Positions 17,960-26,096 of a stretch of 64,000 nt of DNA are shown piece after piece. Position 1 is the stretch's first letter. Each line of letters starts with the position of its first letter. The notes beneath the pieces are model-generated. The model saw only the letters and a list, made by a program, of their open reading frames with translations, was not told where the DNA came from and searched no databases. The DNA lies in NCBI RefSeq assembly GCF_040361435.1, contig NZ_APNL01000002.1:240841-304840 (forward strand), read 5' to 3'. This DNA is from Salinisphaera sp002433465. Its GTDB lineage: Bacteria > Pseudomonadota > Gammaproteobacteria > Nevskiales > Salinisphaeraceae. The translations under genes and the position numbers were made by a program.

Positions 17960-17968
17960 TTATCCACA
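17960..17968 (+). promoter_or_regulatory. DnaA box upstream of dnaA and rpmH
   Basis: Perfect TTATCCACA, 13 bases upstream of the rpmH -35 box and 78 bases before the dnaA start. It is suited to DnaA autoregulation. Confidence 0.8.
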
Positions 17969-17981
17969 GCATTTTACAGGC

Positions 17982-18010
17982 TTGCATGCGGGGTGGCAGA
18001 CGACTAGAAT
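17982..18010 (+). promoter_or_regulatory. Sigma-70 promoter of rpmH-rnpA-yidC
   Basis: TTGCAT, 17 bases, TAGAAT. Spacing is ideal and both boxes are near consensus. It lies 52 bases before the rpmH ATG. Confidence 0.75.
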
Positions 18011-18062
18011 CCGCGCTCTTTACCGTGAAGTGCGTCCTGCGCGGCGCGAGAACGAGACCGTC

Positions 18063-18197
18063 ATGAAACGAACTTATCAGCCGAGCAACCTGCACCGTAA
18101 GCGCACGCATGGCTTTCGTGCCCGTATGGCCACCAAGAACGGTCGCGCCGTACTGTCCGCACGTCGTGCCAAGGGCCGTAAGCGCCTGACGCCGTAA
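18063..18197 (+). CDS. rpmH: 50S ribosomal protein L34
   Basis: 44 residues, the normal length. The sequence MKRTYQPSNLHRKRTHGF followed by RARMATKNGR and ARRAKGRKRL is almost invariant in bacteria. It binds 23S rRNA in the large subunit. A longer in-frame upstream extension was ignored because it is not conserved. The gene precedes rnpA by 9 bases, the standard order. Confidence 0.97.
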   Translation: MKRTYQPSNLHRKRTHGFRARMATKNGRAVLSARRAKGRKRLTP

Positions 18198-18206
18198 GGA
18201 AAGCCC

Positions 18207-18593
18207 GTGCCCCGGGCCGCGTTTCCCGCGACTGCGCGCCTGAGGCAATCGGCACAATTCCGTGCCGTGTTCGCAAACGGACGCAAGTTCGTCAGTCCGG
18301 GATTCGTGGTCATTGCCGCCGCAAGTTCTGCCGGCCAGCCGAGGCTGGGTCTGGCGCTGGCGAAGCGACGTATCGCGCACGCCGTCGAGCGCAATCGCAT
18401 TAAACGGGTGCTTCGAGAGTCGTTTCGGTTGCACCGACCGGACTTGGCCGCAGTCGATGTTGTCGTACTCGCTCGCAGCCGCACGTCCACGATGAGCAAC
18501 GCCGCGCTGTTCGAGCAGCTAGAAGCGCTCTGGCCTCAACTAGGCCGTATGGTCACGTCGTCGCAGACTCGCTCTTCAAGCGATAGCCGTTAA
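18207..18593 (+). CDS. rnpA: Ribonuclease P protein component
   Basis: 128 residues with a GTG start. The RNP motif is visible as AKRRIAHAVERNRIKRVLRESFR (quoted in parts: AKRRIAHAVERN, RIKRVLRESFR), which binds the RNase P RNA. The protein helps the ribozyme remove 5' leaders from pre-tRNAs. The tail after about residue 112 is Ser/Arg-rich and not conserved. It is followed directly by yidC with no yidD between, unlike most relatives. Confidence 0.95.
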   Translation: MPRAAFPATARLRQSAQFRAVFANGRKFVSPGFVVIAAASSAGQPRLGLALAKRRIAHAVERNRIKRVLRESFRLHRPDLAAVDVVVLARSRTSTMSNAALFEQLEALWPQLGRMVTSSQTRSSSDSR

Positions 18594-18613
18594 CCGAAGG
18601 ACATTAGCCGCGC

Positions 18614-20362
18614 ATGGAAAATATTCGCTTCGGACTGCTCTGCGCTGTCGCCGTCATCTGCTTTTTCCTGTACCAGGCGTGGCAGAATGACTATGCGCCC
18701 ACCCAGGCGGACGCGACGTCGGCCAACAACCAGACCACGGCCCAGCAGGACTATGCCTCGGACGAAGATGACGTCCCGGCGTTGGATTCCGCGCCCACGG
18801 CCGATAGCGACGGCGGACCCGAACAGCGCGGGCCGCAGGCCAGCGCCGACGAACGCGGTGCCGACAGTGCCCCTGTGGTCAGTCAGGCAGACCAGATCCA
18901 CGTAGTCACAGACAAGCTCGATGTGATCATCGATACCCGCGGCGGCGATCTGCGCAAGGTCGAGCTTCGCGGCGTGCCCGTGTCTTCGGAACAGCCGGAT
19001 ACCAACCTGCGCCTGATCAACGACAGCGCGCCCAACTTCTTCATCGCCCAGAGCGGGCTCGTGGCCGCCGGGGCGAAGGCGCCGGATCATCGTTCGCGCT
19101 ACCAGTCCGAGCGCAAGCAATACGAGCTGGCCGACGGCGAGGACAGCATTGAAGTTCCGCTGACCTGGACCAACGACGCCGGCCACGAAGTCACCAAGGT
19201 CTATACCTTCAACCGTGACAGCTACCGCATCGGGCTGCGCCACGAAGTGGCCAACAACGCCAGCGACGACTGGAAAGTCTCCCAGTACGTGCGGTTCTGG
19301 CGCGCGCCCTACGAAATCACCGGCGACGTACCCTTTGCCCAGGCGTTTTTCGGCGTGGGCTGGTACAACCGCAAGGACGGCGGCGAAAGCTATAGCTACA
19401 AGACCGAAAGCCACGAGGACCTGGGCGAGAACCCGCTCGAGCTGACCCAGCAGGGCGGCTGGGTGGCCATGATCCAGCACTATTTCATCGGCGCGGCCAT
19501 CCCGCCGCCGGATGCAAAGGTGCGTTTTTTCGGCCAGCCCAAGGACGTCCCCAATGCCGCGGGCGGGTTCGCGACCGGCTTCATCGGTGCCCAGCAGTCG
19601 ATTGCCGCCGGCACGCAGAGCACGCTCGAGGCCACGCTTTTCGTCGGCCCCAAGCTGCAGGACCAGCTCGACGCCGTGGCGCCCGGACTGGGCCTGACCG
19701 TCGACTACGGCTGGCTGACCGTGCTCGCCAAACCAATCTTCTGGGTGCTGGAGCACCTGCATGCGCTGGTTGGCAACTGGGGCGTGGCGATCATCCTGCT
19801 GACGTTCCTGATCAAGCTGGTGTTCTACAAGCTGTCGGAAACGCAGTACCGGGCGATGGCCCGTATGCGCAAATTCGCGCCGCGCATGCAGCAGCTCAAG
19901 GAGCAGTACGGCGACGATCGCCAGAAGCTCCAGGCCAAGATGATGGAGCTCTACAAGAAAGAGGGCTTCAATCCGCTGGCGGGCTGCTGGCCCATGCTCG
20001 TGCAGATGCCGGTGTTCATTTCGCTGTACTGGGTACTGCGTGAATCGGTGGAACTGCGCCACGCGCCGTTCATGCTCTGGATTCAGGACCTGTCCGCGCC
20101 GGACCCGTACTACATCCTGCCGGTGGTCTTCGGCCTGACCATGTTCCTGCAGCAAAAGCTGACCGCGAACGTGACCATGGATCCGATGCAGCAGCGCATC
20201 ATGCAGATCATGCCCGTGGGTCTGGCGGTGTTCTTCGCCTTCTTCCCGGCCGGTCTGGTGCTGTACTGGTGCACCAACAACATGTTGTCGATCGCCCAGC
20301 AGTGGTATATCTACCGCAAGCTCGATGCCGAAGGCCTGGGGCACAAGGCCGCCAACAGCTGA
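18614..20362 (+). CDS. yidC: Membrane protein insertase YidC
   Basis: 582 residues. An N-terminal anchor helix (FGLLCAVAVICFFLYQAW) is followed by an acidic, Asp/Glu/Ala-rich linker of about 60 residues, then the periplasmic beta-supersandwich domain. The conserved insertase core starts near 370 (WLTVLAKPIFWVLEHLH) and has five membrane helices, including YKLSETQYRAMARMRK, NPLAGCWPMLVQMPVFISLY and FPAGLVLYWCTNN. It inserts inner membrane proteins alone or with Sec. The linker is unusually acidic, in line with the acidic tendency elsewhere in the window. Confidence 0.96.
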   Translation: MENIRFGLLCAVAVICFFLYQAWQNDYAPTQADATSANNQTTAQQDYASDEDDVPALDSAPTADSDGGPEQRGPQASADERGADSAPVVSQADQIHVVTDKLDVIIDTRGGDLRKVELRGVPVSSEQPDTNLRLINDSAPNFFIAQSGLVAAGAKAPDHRSRYQSERKQYELADGEDSIEVPLTWTNDAGHEVTKVYTFNRDSYRIGLRHEVANNASDDWKVSQYVRFWRAPYEITGDVPFAQAFFGVGWYNRKDGGESYSYKTESHEDLGENPLELTQQGGWVAMIQHYFIGAAIPPPDAKVRFFGQPKDVPNAAGGFATGFIGAQQSIAAGTQSTLEATLFVGPKLQDQLDAVAPGLGLTVDYGWLTVLAKPIFWVLEHLHALVGNWGVAIILLTFLIKLVFYKLSETQYRAMARMRKFAPRMQQLKEQYGDDRQKLQAKMMELYKKEGFNPLAGCWPMLVQMPVFISLYWVLRESVELRHAPFMLWIQDLSAPDPYYILPVVFGLTMFLQQKLTANVTMDPMQQRIMQIMPVGLAVFFAFFPAGLVLYWCTNNMLSIAQQWYIYRKLDAEGLGHKAANS

Positions 20363-20372
20363 TCGATAAGCG

Positions 20373-21731
20373 ATGACGGGCACGCCCGGCGATACGATCG
20401 CCGCGCTGGCCAGCGGCGCGGGCCGCGCCGGCGTGGCGGTGGTTCGTGTTTCCGGACCGAAGGTACCCCAGATCGCCGAGGCCGTGATCGGCGGCCTGCC
20501 GGGCGCAAGACAGGCCCGTCTCTGCGCCTTTGTCGACGGCGATGGCGTGGCCATCGATCGCGGCGTGGCAGTCTATTTCGCCGCGCCGGCCTCGTTCACC
20601 GGCGAGCATGTGCTTGAACTGCAGGGCCATGGCAGCCCCGTGCTGGTCGATATGCTGCTCACGCGGCTGCTCGAGCTGGGCGTACGCCTGGCCGAACCGG
20701 GCGAGTTCTCGCGCCGTGCCTTTCTCAACGACAAGCTCAGCCTCGATCAGGCCGAGGCGATCGCTGATGCCATCGAAGCCGGCAGCAGCGCCGCTGCGCG
20801 TGCGGCCATGCGGTCCCTGGAGGGGACGTTCTCGCGCGAGATCGACGCGCTGGTCGCGGCCCTCGTCGAGCTGCGGGTGTATACCGAAGGCGCGATAGAC
20901 TTCCCCGACGAAGACGACGTGGATTTTCTCGGCGACGGCGAGATCGAGCGCCGGCTCGCCGCGATCCGGGAGCGCCTGGCCGAGCTGCGCACCCGGGCGG
21001 CCCAAGGGGCAAGCCTGCGCGAAGGTCTGCGGCTGGTCATTCTCGGTTCGCCCAACGTCGGCAAATCCAGCCTGCTGAATCGTCTGGCGCGTCGCGATAC
21101 CGCTATCGTGACCGATATCGCCGGTACGACCCGCGATGTTCTCCACGAACAGCTGTCCATCGATGGGCTGCCGCTGACCCTTGTGGACACGGCCGGCCTG
21201 CGCGAAACCGACGACCCGATCGAAGCCGAAGGCGTACGCCGCGCCAAGGCCGAAATCCAGCATGCGGACCGGGTGCTGCTGGTGATCGACGACCGACACG
21301 GCCTGGGGGCCGACGAACAGGCCGTGCTCGCCGAGATCGACGCACGATGCCCGGTGACGGTGATCGCCAACAAGGTCGATCTCAGCGCGGGCCCTAGCGG
21401 CGTGCGCGCTGCGCTTGGCCACGACACGATCGGGGTTTCGGCGACCACCGGCGCCGGCTTCGATGCGTTGGCGGCCCATCTCAAACAGGCCGCCGGAATG
21501 AACGACGATGCAACGCCGGCCTTCGTGGCCCGGCGTCGGCATCTGGACGCGCTCGCGAGAGCCGCCGAGGCGCTTGAAGCCGGCTACGAACGGCTCGTGG
21601 TCGACGCGGCCGGCGAACTGCTGGCCGAAGAGCTGCGCACGGCACAGAACGCCCTGGGCGAGATCACCGGCACGTTCACCAGCGATGATCTGCTGGGCGC
21701 CATCTTTTCGAGCTTCTGTATCGGCAAGTGA
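20373..21731 (+). CDS. mnmE: tRNA modification GTPase MnmE
   Basis: 452 residues. The N-terminal tetrahydrofolate-binding domain starts DTIAALASGAGRAGVAVVRVSG. The inserted GTPase domain has G1 GSPNVGKSS, DIAGTT (G2), DTAGLRE (G3) and NKVD (G4). The C-terminus FCIGK is the family hallmark containing the essential Cys. With MnmG it modifies U34 of certain tRNAs. It lies 10 bases after yidC, as usual. It is not followed by mnmG, rsmG or parAB here. Confidence 0.97.
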   Translation: MTGTPGDTIAALASGAGRAGVAVVRVSGPKVPQIAEAVIGGLPGARQARLCAFVDGDGVAIDRGVAVYFAAPASFTGEHVLELQGHGSPVLVDMLLTRLLELGVRLAEPGEFSRRAFLNDKLSLDQAEAIADAIEAGSSAAARAAMRSLEGTFSREIDALVAALVELRVYTEGAIDFPDEDDVDFLGDGEIERRLAAIRERLAELRTRAAQGASLREGLRLVILGSPNVGKSSLLNRLARRDTAIVTDIAGTTRDVLHEQLSIDGLPLTLVDTAGLRETDDPIEAEGVRRAKAEIQHADRVLLVIDDRHGLGADEQAVLAEIDARCPVTVIANKVDLSAGPSGVRAALGHDTIGVSATTGAGFDALAAHLKQAAGMNDDATPAFVARRRHLDALARAAEALEAGYERLVVDAAGELLAEELRTAQNALGEITGTFTSDDLLGAIFSSFCIGK

Positions 21732-21807
21732 CCCGTAAGTAGCCGCCCTTATTGAGCTGCGTATCGTGGCAATGCATGCTGCATGCACAATCCCCACGAG
21801 CGCCCCC

Positions 21808-23391
21808 ATGTTCGGCTATCCGCGGCTCATCTATGCCGGCTTTGTTCTACTCACGATTGCACTCGGCGTGGTGCTGGCGCTTTGGTGGCCGATCGGCCTG
21901 TGGCCGTGGCTGCTGCTCGTCGCGCTGGTGATTGTTGGCGCGCTGGACCTGCGCTCACGCCACAACGTGCTACGCAATTTTCCCGTGATCGGTCACCTGC
22001 GCTACATGCTGGAGTTCCTGCGCCCGGAGCTGCGCCAGTACTTCTTCGAGTCGGAAACCAGCGGCCGGCCGTTCAATCGGGAACAGCGTGAAATCGTCTA
22101 TAAGCGCAGCGCCGGCGCGGGCGATACCTCGCCGTTCGGCACCATGCGCGACTTCGAGGATGCCGGCTTCAATTTCGCACAGCATTCGATGGCGCCCAAG
22201 GACGTCGACAAACGCCATGCCCGGCTGATGATCGGCGGTTCGCAGTGTCGCCAGCCCTACGATTCCTCACGCCTGAATATTTCCGCGATGAGCTTCGGCT
22301 CGCTCTCGGGCAACGCGGTGGCCGCAATGAACCGCGGCGCGGCGCTGGGCAACTTCGCCCAGGACACCGGCGAAGGCGCGATCAGCGACTATCACCGCGA
22401 ACATGGGGGCGATGTGATCTGGGAGGTGGCTTCCGCCTATTTCGGTTGTCGGACCAAGGAGGGTCGCTTCGATGACGCGGAGTTCGCGGAAAAGGCCAAT
22501 ACCGATCAGGTCAAGATGATCGAGATCAAGATCTCCCAGGGCGCCAAGCCCGGTCACGGCGGTCTGCTGCCCGGTTCGAAGGTCACCGAGGAAATCGCCC
22601 GCGTGCGCGAGATCGAGGTCGGTAAGGACTGTGCCTCGCCGGCATCTCATCCCGAATTCGATACCCCGCGGGGCCTGCTCGAGTTCGTCGATCGGCTGCG
22701 CCAGCTCACCCACGGCAAGCCGGTGGGCTTCAAGCTCTGTCTGGGCCGTCAGGATGAATTCATGGGCATCTGCAAGGCGATGCTCGAAACCGGCATCTAC
22801 CCCGATTTCATCACCGTCGACGGCGCCGAGGGCGGCACTGGGGCCGCGCCGACCGAGTTCCAGGATTCGCTGGGCACCTTTATCAACGAGGCCCTGCCGT
22901 TCGTCGACAACTGCCTGCGGGGCATCGGCCTGCGCGACGAGATCCGCATCATCGCCAGCGGCAAGGTGGTGATGGGCTTCGATATGGTGGTCAAGATCGC
23001 CCTCGGCGCCGATATGTGCAACGCCGCCCGGCCGTTCATGTTCTCGGTCGGCTGTATTCAGGCGCGCCGCTGTCATACCGACACCTGCCCGACCGGCGTG
23101 GCCACCCAGAACCCGCGTCGCGCGGCGGCTATCGACGTGCTGGGCAAATCGTTGGCCGTGCGTAATTTTCACGACGCCACGATCGGTTCGTTTCTGGATA
23201 TTACCGGCGTCATGGGCTGTTCCACGCCGGATGCGCTCACTCGCTCGCTGATCCATCACCGGCCGGAACACGGCCCGGCGCGTACGTTCGCCGAGGTCCA
23301 TCCGACCGTCAAAAGTGGTGCGTTTCTCAACGGCGACGTGCCGGAAGGCTATATCAGTGCCTGGGCCCGGGCCAGCGCGGACGCGTTTTAG
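21808..23391 (+). CDS. FMN-binding glutamate synthase family protein
   Basis: About 527 residues from MFGYPRL. Two hydrophobic segments at the N-terminus (LIYAGFVLLTIALGVVLALWW and WPWLLLVALVIVGAL) anchor it to the membrane. The rest is the glutamate synthase FMN/Fe-S domain: MSFGSLSGNAVAAMNRGA, KPGHGGLLPGSKV, TVDGAEGGTGAAP, and the Cys cluster CIQARRCHTDTCPTGVATQ for a 3Fe-4S centre. It lacks a glutaminase domain, so it is not a full GltB. Its substrate is unknown; homologues are called glutamate synthase-like. The start is uncertain: an ATG 42 bases upstream is possible, and neither has a good ribosome site. A hairpin follows the stop. Confidence 0.85.
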   Translation: MFGYPRLIYAGFVLLTIALGVVLALWWPIGLWPWLLLVALVIVGALDLRSRHNVLRNFPVIGHLRYMLEFLRPELRQYFFESETSGRPFNREQREIVYKRSAGAGDTSPFGTMRDFEDAGFNFAQHSMAPKDVDKRHARLMIGGSQCRQPYDSSRLNISAMSFGSLSGNAVAAMNRGAALGNFAQDTGEGAISDYHREHGGDVIWEVASAYFGCRTKEGRFDDAEFAEKANTDQVKMIEIKISQGAKPGHGGLLPGSKVTEEIARVREIEVGKDCASPASHPEFDTPRGLLEFVDRLRQLTHGKPVGFKLCLGRQDEFMGICKAMLETGIYPDFITVDGAEGGTGAAPTEFQDSLGTFINEALPFVDNCLRGIGLRDEIRIIASGKVVMGFDMVVKIALGADMCNAARPFMFSVGCIQARRCHTDTCPTGVATQNPRRAAAIDVLGKSLAVRNFHDATIGSFLDITGVMGCSTPDALTRSLIHHRPEHGPARTFAEVHPTVKSGAFLNGDVPEGYISAWARASADAF

Positions 23392-23423
23392 GGCATGTCG
23401 TCATCAAATATGACGCCATGCCC
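23391..23423 (+). terminator. Hairpin after the glutamate-synthase-like gene
   Basis: GGGCATG and CATGCCC enclose an inner CGTCAT/ATGACG stem with a five-base loop, giving a long interrupted hairpin starting at the stop codon. No T run follows, so termination is plausible but not certain. Confidence 0.5.
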
Positions 23424-23562
23424 CAGCACCATCGCGTAGAACGCCGGCGTACGTACTTGGGCGGATTCTTTGCGCTTTGCGACATCGTTACCGTGTGCGA
23501 CCTTTCAAACGCCCGGTCTGGCCGCTTGCGGCTGATTGGGCGGTTTAACCAGGAGTACCGCG

Positions 23563-23964
23563 ATGATCGTACGAGATCATGAAGACGCCGAGAAAACGGC
23601 CGTCGACGAAGAAAAGTTCATCAGCCGCCGCTATACGCTGCGCGCCGACGGCATGGGGCATTCGTTTCACGAAACCTATGTCAAGCCCGGCTGTGCGCTG
23701 CATATGTGGTACAAAAACCACAAGGAAACGGTGATCTGTATCGAGGGCGAAGGCCAGATCGAGGATCTCACCGAAGGCGGCAAATGGGATCTCAAGCCCG
23801 GCGTGCTCTATGCGCTGGACAAGCACCAGCAGCATATCCTCTCCAGCGAGAAGGGCATGACCGTGCTGTGCTGCTTCTCGCCGTCACTGGTGGGGCCGGA
23901 AGATCACGACGAACAGGGTAGCTATGCCCTGCTCGACGATGACGGCAGCGTGCTGCAGCGCTAG
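23563..23964 (+). CDS. Ectoine synthase-like cupin (orphan EctC)
   Basis: 133 residues, EctC length. It opens MIVRDHEDAEKT, like EctC MIVR-leader sequences, and keeps the cupin core: ETVICIEGEGQIEDL, LKPGVLYALDKHQQHIL, GMTVLCCFSP and GSYALLDDDG. The three metal ligands of EctC correspond to Glu55, Tyr83 and His91, all present. EctC closes N-gamma-acetyl-diaminobutyrate to ectoine, a compatible solute. No ectA, ectB or ectD is nearby and the N-terminal NWDSTRL-type motif is replaced, so the substrate may differ. A GGAG site lies before the chosen ATG. Confidence 0.8.
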   Translation: MIVRDHEDAEKTAVDEEKFISRRYTLRADGMGHSFHETYVKPGCALHMWYKNHKETVICIEGEGQIEDLTEGGKWDLKPGVLYALDKHQQHILSSEKGMTVLCCFSPSLVGPEDHDEQGSYALLDDDGSVLQR

Positions 23965-23975
23965 GCGCCTTTGCA

Positions 23976-24764
23976 TCAATCTAGCGTCGGCGGGATGTCA
24001 GGCGGCGGCGCAACCGTGAATATCTTCGGCCAGTATTTGCCGGTGAGATAGATACGCCCGCTGTCGGCGTCCCAGGCGATGCCGTTGAGTACGTTGGCCC
24101 CGTCTGCCGCGGGGCCGAGTGCCGTACGCAGCGGGCTGGCGTCCAGCCATGCCAGCACGGCCCCGCTGTCTGGGTCGATGCGTGCAATACGATCCGAATA
24201 CCAGATATTGGCCCAGATTTCGCCGTCGACGTATTCCAGCTCGTTGAGCTTGTCAACGGCGCGCCCGCCGTCATGTACCTCGATACGGCGGACCACGCTG
24301 AAATCGCTCGGTTCGAGCACGCGCAGCGTGGCGCTGCCATCGCTCATGATCAATCGGCGGCCGTCGTAGGTCAGGCCCCAGCCTTCGCCGTCATAGCGGC
24401 GCGTGCCGATCTGCTCGAAGCTGTGAATATCGAATACGAACGCGCGGCCCGACCGCCAGGTCAGCCAGAACAGATGATCGCCCACGCGCGCCAGCCCTTC
24501 ACCGAAATACCGATCGGGCAGCCGGAGCTCGCGTGTCACCGTGTTGCTTGCCGGTTCCACCTGTCTGAGTCGAGACTGGCCGTACTGGCCTGTACTCTCG
24601 TACAACGCGTCGTCGTAATACAGTAGGCCCTGGGTGAATGCGGACGTATCGTGCGCAAACTCGGCGCCGATGGCGGCCGTGTGCGTGTCGGCCGGTTGAG
24701 CCGAGCAGGCGCACGACAGCAGTACCGCGAGCGTGACCGCCAGAAAGCAAAAAAAACGACGCAT
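23976..24764 (-). CDS. Glutaminyl-peptide cyclotransferase, secreted lipoprotein
   Basis: 262 residues from MRRFFCF. A lipoprotein signal (FLAVTLAVLLSC with a following Cys-rich turn) directs it to the periplasm or outer membrane. The rest matches the bacterial five-bladed propeller glutamine cyclotransferase: FTQGLLYYDDALYESTGQYG, FGEGLA, LTYDGRRLIMSDGS, LNELEYVDGEIWANIWYSD and NGIAWD. It cyclises N-terminal Gln to pyroglutamate. A longer frame of 45 residues upstream overlaps the divergent channel gene and was rejected. It is convergent with the EctC-like gene, 11 bases apart. Confidence 0.88.
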   Translation of the reverse strand: MRRFFCFLAVTLAVLLSCACSAQPADTHTAAIGAEFAHDTSAFTQGLLYYDDALYESTGQYGQSRLRQVEPASNTVTRELRLPDRYFGEGLARVGDHLFWLTWRSGRAFVFDIHSFEQIGTRRYDGEGWGLTYDGRRLIMSDGSATLRVLEPSDFSVVRRIEVHDGGRAVDKLNELEYVDGEIWANIWYSDRIARIDPDSGAVLAWLDASPLRTALGPAADGANVLNGIAWDADSGRIYLTGKYWPKIFTVAPPPDIPPTLD

Positions 24765-24879
24765 TCCCGGATGATATGGCGCACAATTCAATCGCGCCAG
24801 CCTGTCTCGGCGATACCGTTGTGCGCTTCGCACAGCGCCTGACATTGATGATTGACCACCGCTAGGGAAGACGCCAAGC

Positions 24880-25740
24880 ATGGCCGAACAAGAACACACC
24901 GAACACGATCTCGACTCCAGTCAGAAGCGCGACGCCCGCCGTCGCGAAGCGCCGAGCGCGGCCGTGGTCTATGAAGCAATCCGGCGCGAAGCCGAATCCG
25001 AACTCACCCGTCCGTTGCCGGGGCTGGCGTTCTCGGGGCTGGCCGCCGGCCTGTCCATGGGGTTTTCGTTCATCGCCCAGGCCCTGCTTTACAGCTATAC
25101 GCCGGAATCCGCCTGGCGCCCGATCATCGCCAGCTTCGGGTATTCGATCGGCTTTCTGTTCGTCATTCTCGGCCGCCAGCAGCTGTTTACCGAAAACACG
25201 CTCACGCCGGTGCTGGAAGTACTGCGCGTACGCCAGCTCTCGACCGTGCTGCGTACGATGAACCTGTGGGTTGTGGTGCTGATCGCGAACATGGTCGGCA
25301 CCGCGATTTTCGCGTTCATGATGTCGCACTTCGATGTACTCGATCCCAAGATCAACGGTGCCCTGGCATCGATCGCCGCCAAGGAGTACGAAAACGGCTT
25401 CGCCACCATGTTCGTGCGTGCCATATTCGCTGGCTGGCTGGTCGCGCTCATGCTCTGGCTGCTGCCGTTTGCCGAAACCGCGCGCGTGGGCGTGATCATT
25501 CTCGTGACCTATGTGATTGGCCTGGCCCATTTCCCGCACATCATCGCCGGTTCGGTCGCTGCCCTTTACGGCGTGTTTACCGGCGGGCACGGGTTGATGG
25601 AGTTTTTCAGCGTGTTCTTCGTGCCGACCATTCTCGGCAACGTGCTCGGTGGCGTCGCCATGGTGGCCGCGGTGAACTATGCCCAGGTGGCCTATAGCGA
25701 CTCCGAGCGCGACGACAGCGACGTCGACAAGGGCGATTGA
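24880..25740 (+). CDS. Formate/nitrite transporter family protein (YfdC-like)
   Basis: 286 residues. A charged N-terminal tail of about 50 residues precedes six membrane segments of the FNT pentameric channel fold. Visible family features are GLAAGLSMGFSFIAQALLY, GRQQLFTENTLTPVLEV, NMVGTAIFAFMM, RAIFAGWLVALMLWLLP and GLAHFPHIIAGSVAALYGVF. The long N-terminus and the ENTLTP and HFPH elements fit the YfdC group rather than FocA or NirC. Substrate is unknown; the family carries small monovalent anions. The C-terminus is acidic (DSERDDSDVDKGD). It is divergent from the cyclotransferase. Confidence 0.88.
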   Translation: MAEQEHTEHDLDSSQKRDARRREAPSAAVVYEAIRREAESELTRPLPGLAFSGLAAGLSMGFSFIAQALLYSYTPESAWRPIIASFGYSIGFLFVILGRQQLFTENTLTPVLEVLRVRQLSTVLRTMNLWVVVLIANMVGTAIFAFMMSHFDVLDPKINGALASIAAKEYENGFATMFVRAIFAGWLVALMLWLLPFAETARVGVIILVTYVIGLAHFPHIIAGSVAALYGVFTGGHGLMEFFSVFFVPTILGNVLGGVAMVAAVNYAQVAYSDSERDDSDVDKGD

Positions 25741-25781
25741 CAACCTTCACAGCGTTGGCTGGCAAAGTTTTCCCAATACGG

Positions 25782-25787
25782 TATAGT
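25782..25787 (+). promoter_or_regulatory. Candidate -10 of the CsbD gene
   Basis: GGTATAGT with TATAGT 30 bases before the CsbD ATG. The nearest TTGGCT is 21 bases upstream, too far for a good sigma-70 promoter, which would fit a stress (sigma-S) promoter that needs little -35. Confidence 0.35.
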
Positions 25788-25816
25788 CAGTTCACCACTC
25801 AAACGGAAAATCTGTC

Positions 25817-26023
25817 ATGGCAGAATCCGACGATAAATGGGAAGGCCGCTGGGATCGTGTGAAGGGCAAGGCCCGCGAGCACTTCGGCCGTCTCACCGAC
25901 GACGAAGTTGAAGAGACCAAGGGCAAACGCCAGAACATGCTGGGCAAGATCCAGGAGAAGTACGGCGAGACCAAGGAAAAAGCTGAAGAGATGCTCAAGG
26001 AATTCGAGAGCAAATATCTCTAA
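25817..26023 (+). CDS. CsbD family stress-response protein
   Basis: 68 residues, very hydrophilic, rich in Lys and Glu. WEGRWDRVKGKAREHFGRLTDDE is replaced here in parts: the pattern W-x-R-x-K-G-K-A-x-E near residues 12-21 and LTDDE at 26-30 are the CsbD hallmarks. The remainder is a predicted amphipathic helix (QNMLGKIQEKYGETKEKAEE). CsbD proteins are abundant under general stress; their biochemical role is not known. The gene is followed by a strong terminator, so it is monocistronic. Confidence 0.88.
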   Translation: MAESDDKWEGRWDRVKGKAREHFGRLTDDEVEETKGKRQNMLGKIQEKYGETKEKAEEMLKEFESKYL

Positions 26024-26041
26024 CGCCATGGCGTTTGAATG

Positions 26042-26067
26042 GGCCGCCCCACGGGGCGGCCTTTTTT
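26042..26067 (+). terminator. Rho-independent terminator after the CsbD gene
   Basis: Stem GGCCGCCCC/GGGGCGGCC (9 bp), two-base loop, then six T. It lies 19 bases after the CsbD stop. Confidence 0.9.
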
Positions 26068-26096
26068 ATGCGCGGCGTCGGCTTTTCAGCGGCGAA

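Larger units (their letters stand above)
17883..18062. other. dnaA-rpmH divergent intergenic region
   Basis: About 180 bases. Near dnaA is a run of GC-rich inverted repeats (17905-17935) that could fold in the dnaA leader. A perfect DnaA box follows at 17960-17968, then the rpmH promoter. In Pseudomonas the functional origin lies in the equivalent interval, so this is the alternative origin site, but only one box and no long AT-rich tract are visible. Confidence 0.55.

Noticed and set aside
17883..18434. 184-residue N-terminal extension of DnaA
   Set aside because: It runs antisense through rpmH and rnpA and is not conserved in DnaA; the TTG start with a ribosome site is preferred.
18590..20554. 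654-codon minus-strand frame opposite yidC
   Set aside because: Shadow of yidC. The His/Arg/Gly-rich product without domains is typical of antisense frames in GC-rich DNA.
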